Assembly: GCF_000772085.1 (NCBI RefSeq)
Contig: NZ_CP009755.1
Coordinates: 620,001-684,000 of the forward strand
DNA: 64,000 nucleotides
Reading direction: 5' to 3'
Origin: Curtobacterium sp. MR_MD2014
GTDB lineage: Bacteria > Actinomycetota > Actinomycetes > Actinomycetales > Microbacteriaceae
Both the position numbers and the translations under genes were made by a program. Below are positions 62,882 through 64,000 of this stretch, piece after piece (positions within the stretch are counted from its first letter, which is position 1; the number at the start of each line of letters is the position of its first letter). Below the pieces are notes generated by a model. The model was not told the DNA's origin. It saw only the letters and a list, made by a program, of their open reading frames with translations, and searched no databases.

Positions 62882-64000
62882 GCACGGAGACGGCGACGCA
62901 GTCCGACGCGCCGGAGACGGAGCGCAGCCGGACCGAGCCAGCGGCGGACGGCGCCACGATCCGGCGCCCGCGGCGGCACTTCACGCCCGCCCGCAACTGG
63001 ATGAACGACCCGAACGGCCTGGTCGTCCACGGCGGCCGGTACCACCTCTACTTCCAGCACAACCCGGACGGGATCGACCACGGCACGGTCGGCTGGGGGC
63101 ACGCGTCGAGCACCGACCTGCTCACGTGGACCGAGCACGAGGTGGCGCTCGAGGCCGACGCGGACGGGCAGGTCTTCTCGGGCTCCGTGGTGTTCGACGC
63201 GGAGAACACGAGCGGGCTCGGATCGGCCGAGCAGCCGCCGCTGGTCGCGATCTGGACGCAGGCCGCCGAGACCGAGCAGTCGCAGGCCCTCGCCTCCAGC
63301 ACCGACGGCGGGTACCGGTGGCGGAAGTACCCGGGGAACCCGGTGCTGCGCCGCGGCTCCGCCGACTTCCGCGACCCGAAGGTGTTCCGGTACGAGGGAA
63401 CGGACGGCCCCTGCTGGATCATGGTCGCCGTCGAGGCCCAGGACCGCCAGGTGCTCGTGCACCGGTCGACCGACCTGCGCACCTGGACCCTCGTGTCGAC
63501 CTACGGTCCCGCCGGTCCGGTCGGTGGCGTCTGGGAGTGCCCGGACCTCTTCCCCCTGACCGTCGACGGCGACCCCGACCGCGTGGTCTGGGTGCTGCTG
63601 GTCAGCCTCAACCCCGGCGGGGTCGCGGGCGGATCCGGCACGCACGTCGTGCTCGGGCAGTTCGACGGGGAGCGGTTCGTCCCGGACGAGCCGCTCCCCG
63701 CCGAGACCCGGTCGCCGGACGGGTCCTGGCGGCAGCAGTCCACCGAGGAGCTCGCGACGTACCGCTGGCTCGACCACGGTCCCGACTCGTACGCCGGCGT
63801 GACCTTCTCCGGTACGGGCCTCCGAGACCGGACGCTCGTCGCGTGGATGGACAACTGGGATTACGCGAAGGACCTGCCGACCACGCCGTGGCGCGGCGCG
63901 ATGACCGCTGCTCGGGCCCTCGGCCTGACCGAGCGGGACGGACGCCTCGAGCTGGTGCAGCGGATCGTCGGCCCGACCGGTGCCGTGGACACGGTGCTCC
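62878..64000 (+). CDS. Glycoside hydrolase family 32 (beta-fructosidase), 3' partial
   Basis: About 374 residues are visible before the right edge. The five-bladed propeller signatures are all present: WMNDPNG with nucleophile Asp44, FRDPKVF with Asp166, and WECPDL with acid Glu220. The enzyme cleaves sucrose, inulin or levan fructose bonds. There is no signal peptide in the first 30 residues (polar, Glu/Thr-rich), so it acts inside the cell on imported sugars. GTG overlaps the permease stop. Specificity cannot be fixed. Confidence 0.92.
   Translation, partial: MSTETATQSDAPETERSRTEPAADGATIRRPRRHFTPARNWMNDPNGLVVHGGRYHLYFQHNPDGIDHGTVGWGHASSTDLLTWTEHEVALEADADGQVFSGSVVFDAENTSGLGSAEQPPLVAIWTQAAETEQSQALASSTDGGYRWRKYPGNPVLRRGSADFRDPKVFRYEGTDGPCWIMVAVEAQDRQVLVHRSTDLRTWTLVSTYGPAGPVGGVWECPDLFPLTVDGDPDRVVWVLLVSLNPGGVAGGSGTHVVLGQFDGERFVPDEPLPAETRSPDGSWRQQSTEELATYRWLDHGPDSYAGVTFSGTGLRDRTLVAWMDNWDYAKDLPTTPWRGAMTAARALGLTERDGRLELVQRIVGPTGAVDTVL

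Overview
The window is chromosomal DNA of a high-GC actinobacterium, most likely a plant- or soil-associated member of the Microbacteriaceae (Curtobacterium-like). This rests on very high third-position GC, frequent GTG starts, class E sortase with an LAxTG substrate, GTP-type PEP carboxykinase paired with a long gap gene, and a fructan-type GH32 locus. The species is inferred from gene content; no rRNA is present. There is one tRNA (Gln, TTG anticodon) and no CRISPR array, insertion sequence or phage gene that I can see.

Layout. 1-6132: the end of sbcC, a class E sortase with a small membrane partner, a GNAT, an EamA exporter, a CPBP protease and recQ. 6304-12101: a 1049-residue repeat protein ending in LAFTG (a probable substrate of that sortase), plsC, a Pro/Ala-rich protein and an M23 peptidase. 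12235-17722: an HIBADH-type dehydrogenase, two MarR regulators with visible operators, an alpha-E (DUF403) protein, an MFS exporter and an SDR. 17723-18132 is a gene-free stretch built from two copies of an inverted-repeat element. 18133-24070: formamidase, hydrolase, lipoate ligase, small lipoproteins and a solitary DNA methyltransferase. 24160-28824: a very long DHA2 drug transporter and phosphoglucomutase. 28945-33339 (minus): methyltransferase, DUF2064, GT2, epimerase and MTA phosphorylase, a set whose product is unknown to me, next to the divergent molybdenum-cofactor operon moeA-moaC-mogA-moaE (33457-36129). 37486-39333 is an ABC-F ATPase.

From the tRNA-Gln at 40908 to about 46330 the sequence changes character. 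Several genes are damaged: a kinase with its Walker lysine replaced, a GNAT with a nonsense codon near its end, a GNAT lacking its centre, and an NTF2-like gene with two compensating frameshifts. They are mixed with intact small genes. This is a decaying accessory segment. A redox operon (DsbA-like, 48-residue Cys peptide, aldo/keto reductase, SDR) follows on the minus strand.

49814-57189 forms one physiological unit: dctA-pck-gap (minus) imports C4-dicarboxylates and runs gluconeogenesis, and a divergent CitA/CitB-type two-component system is its likely regulator. A BLUF blue-light sensor follows. 58374-64000 is a LacI-regulated ABC sugar importer plus a GH32 fructosidase that runs off the right edge.

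Two features recur. Many genes have a -10-like hexamer exactly 6-8 bases before the start codon, implying leaderless mRNAs. Many gene ends carry hairpins whose arms share a GGAGGC core.
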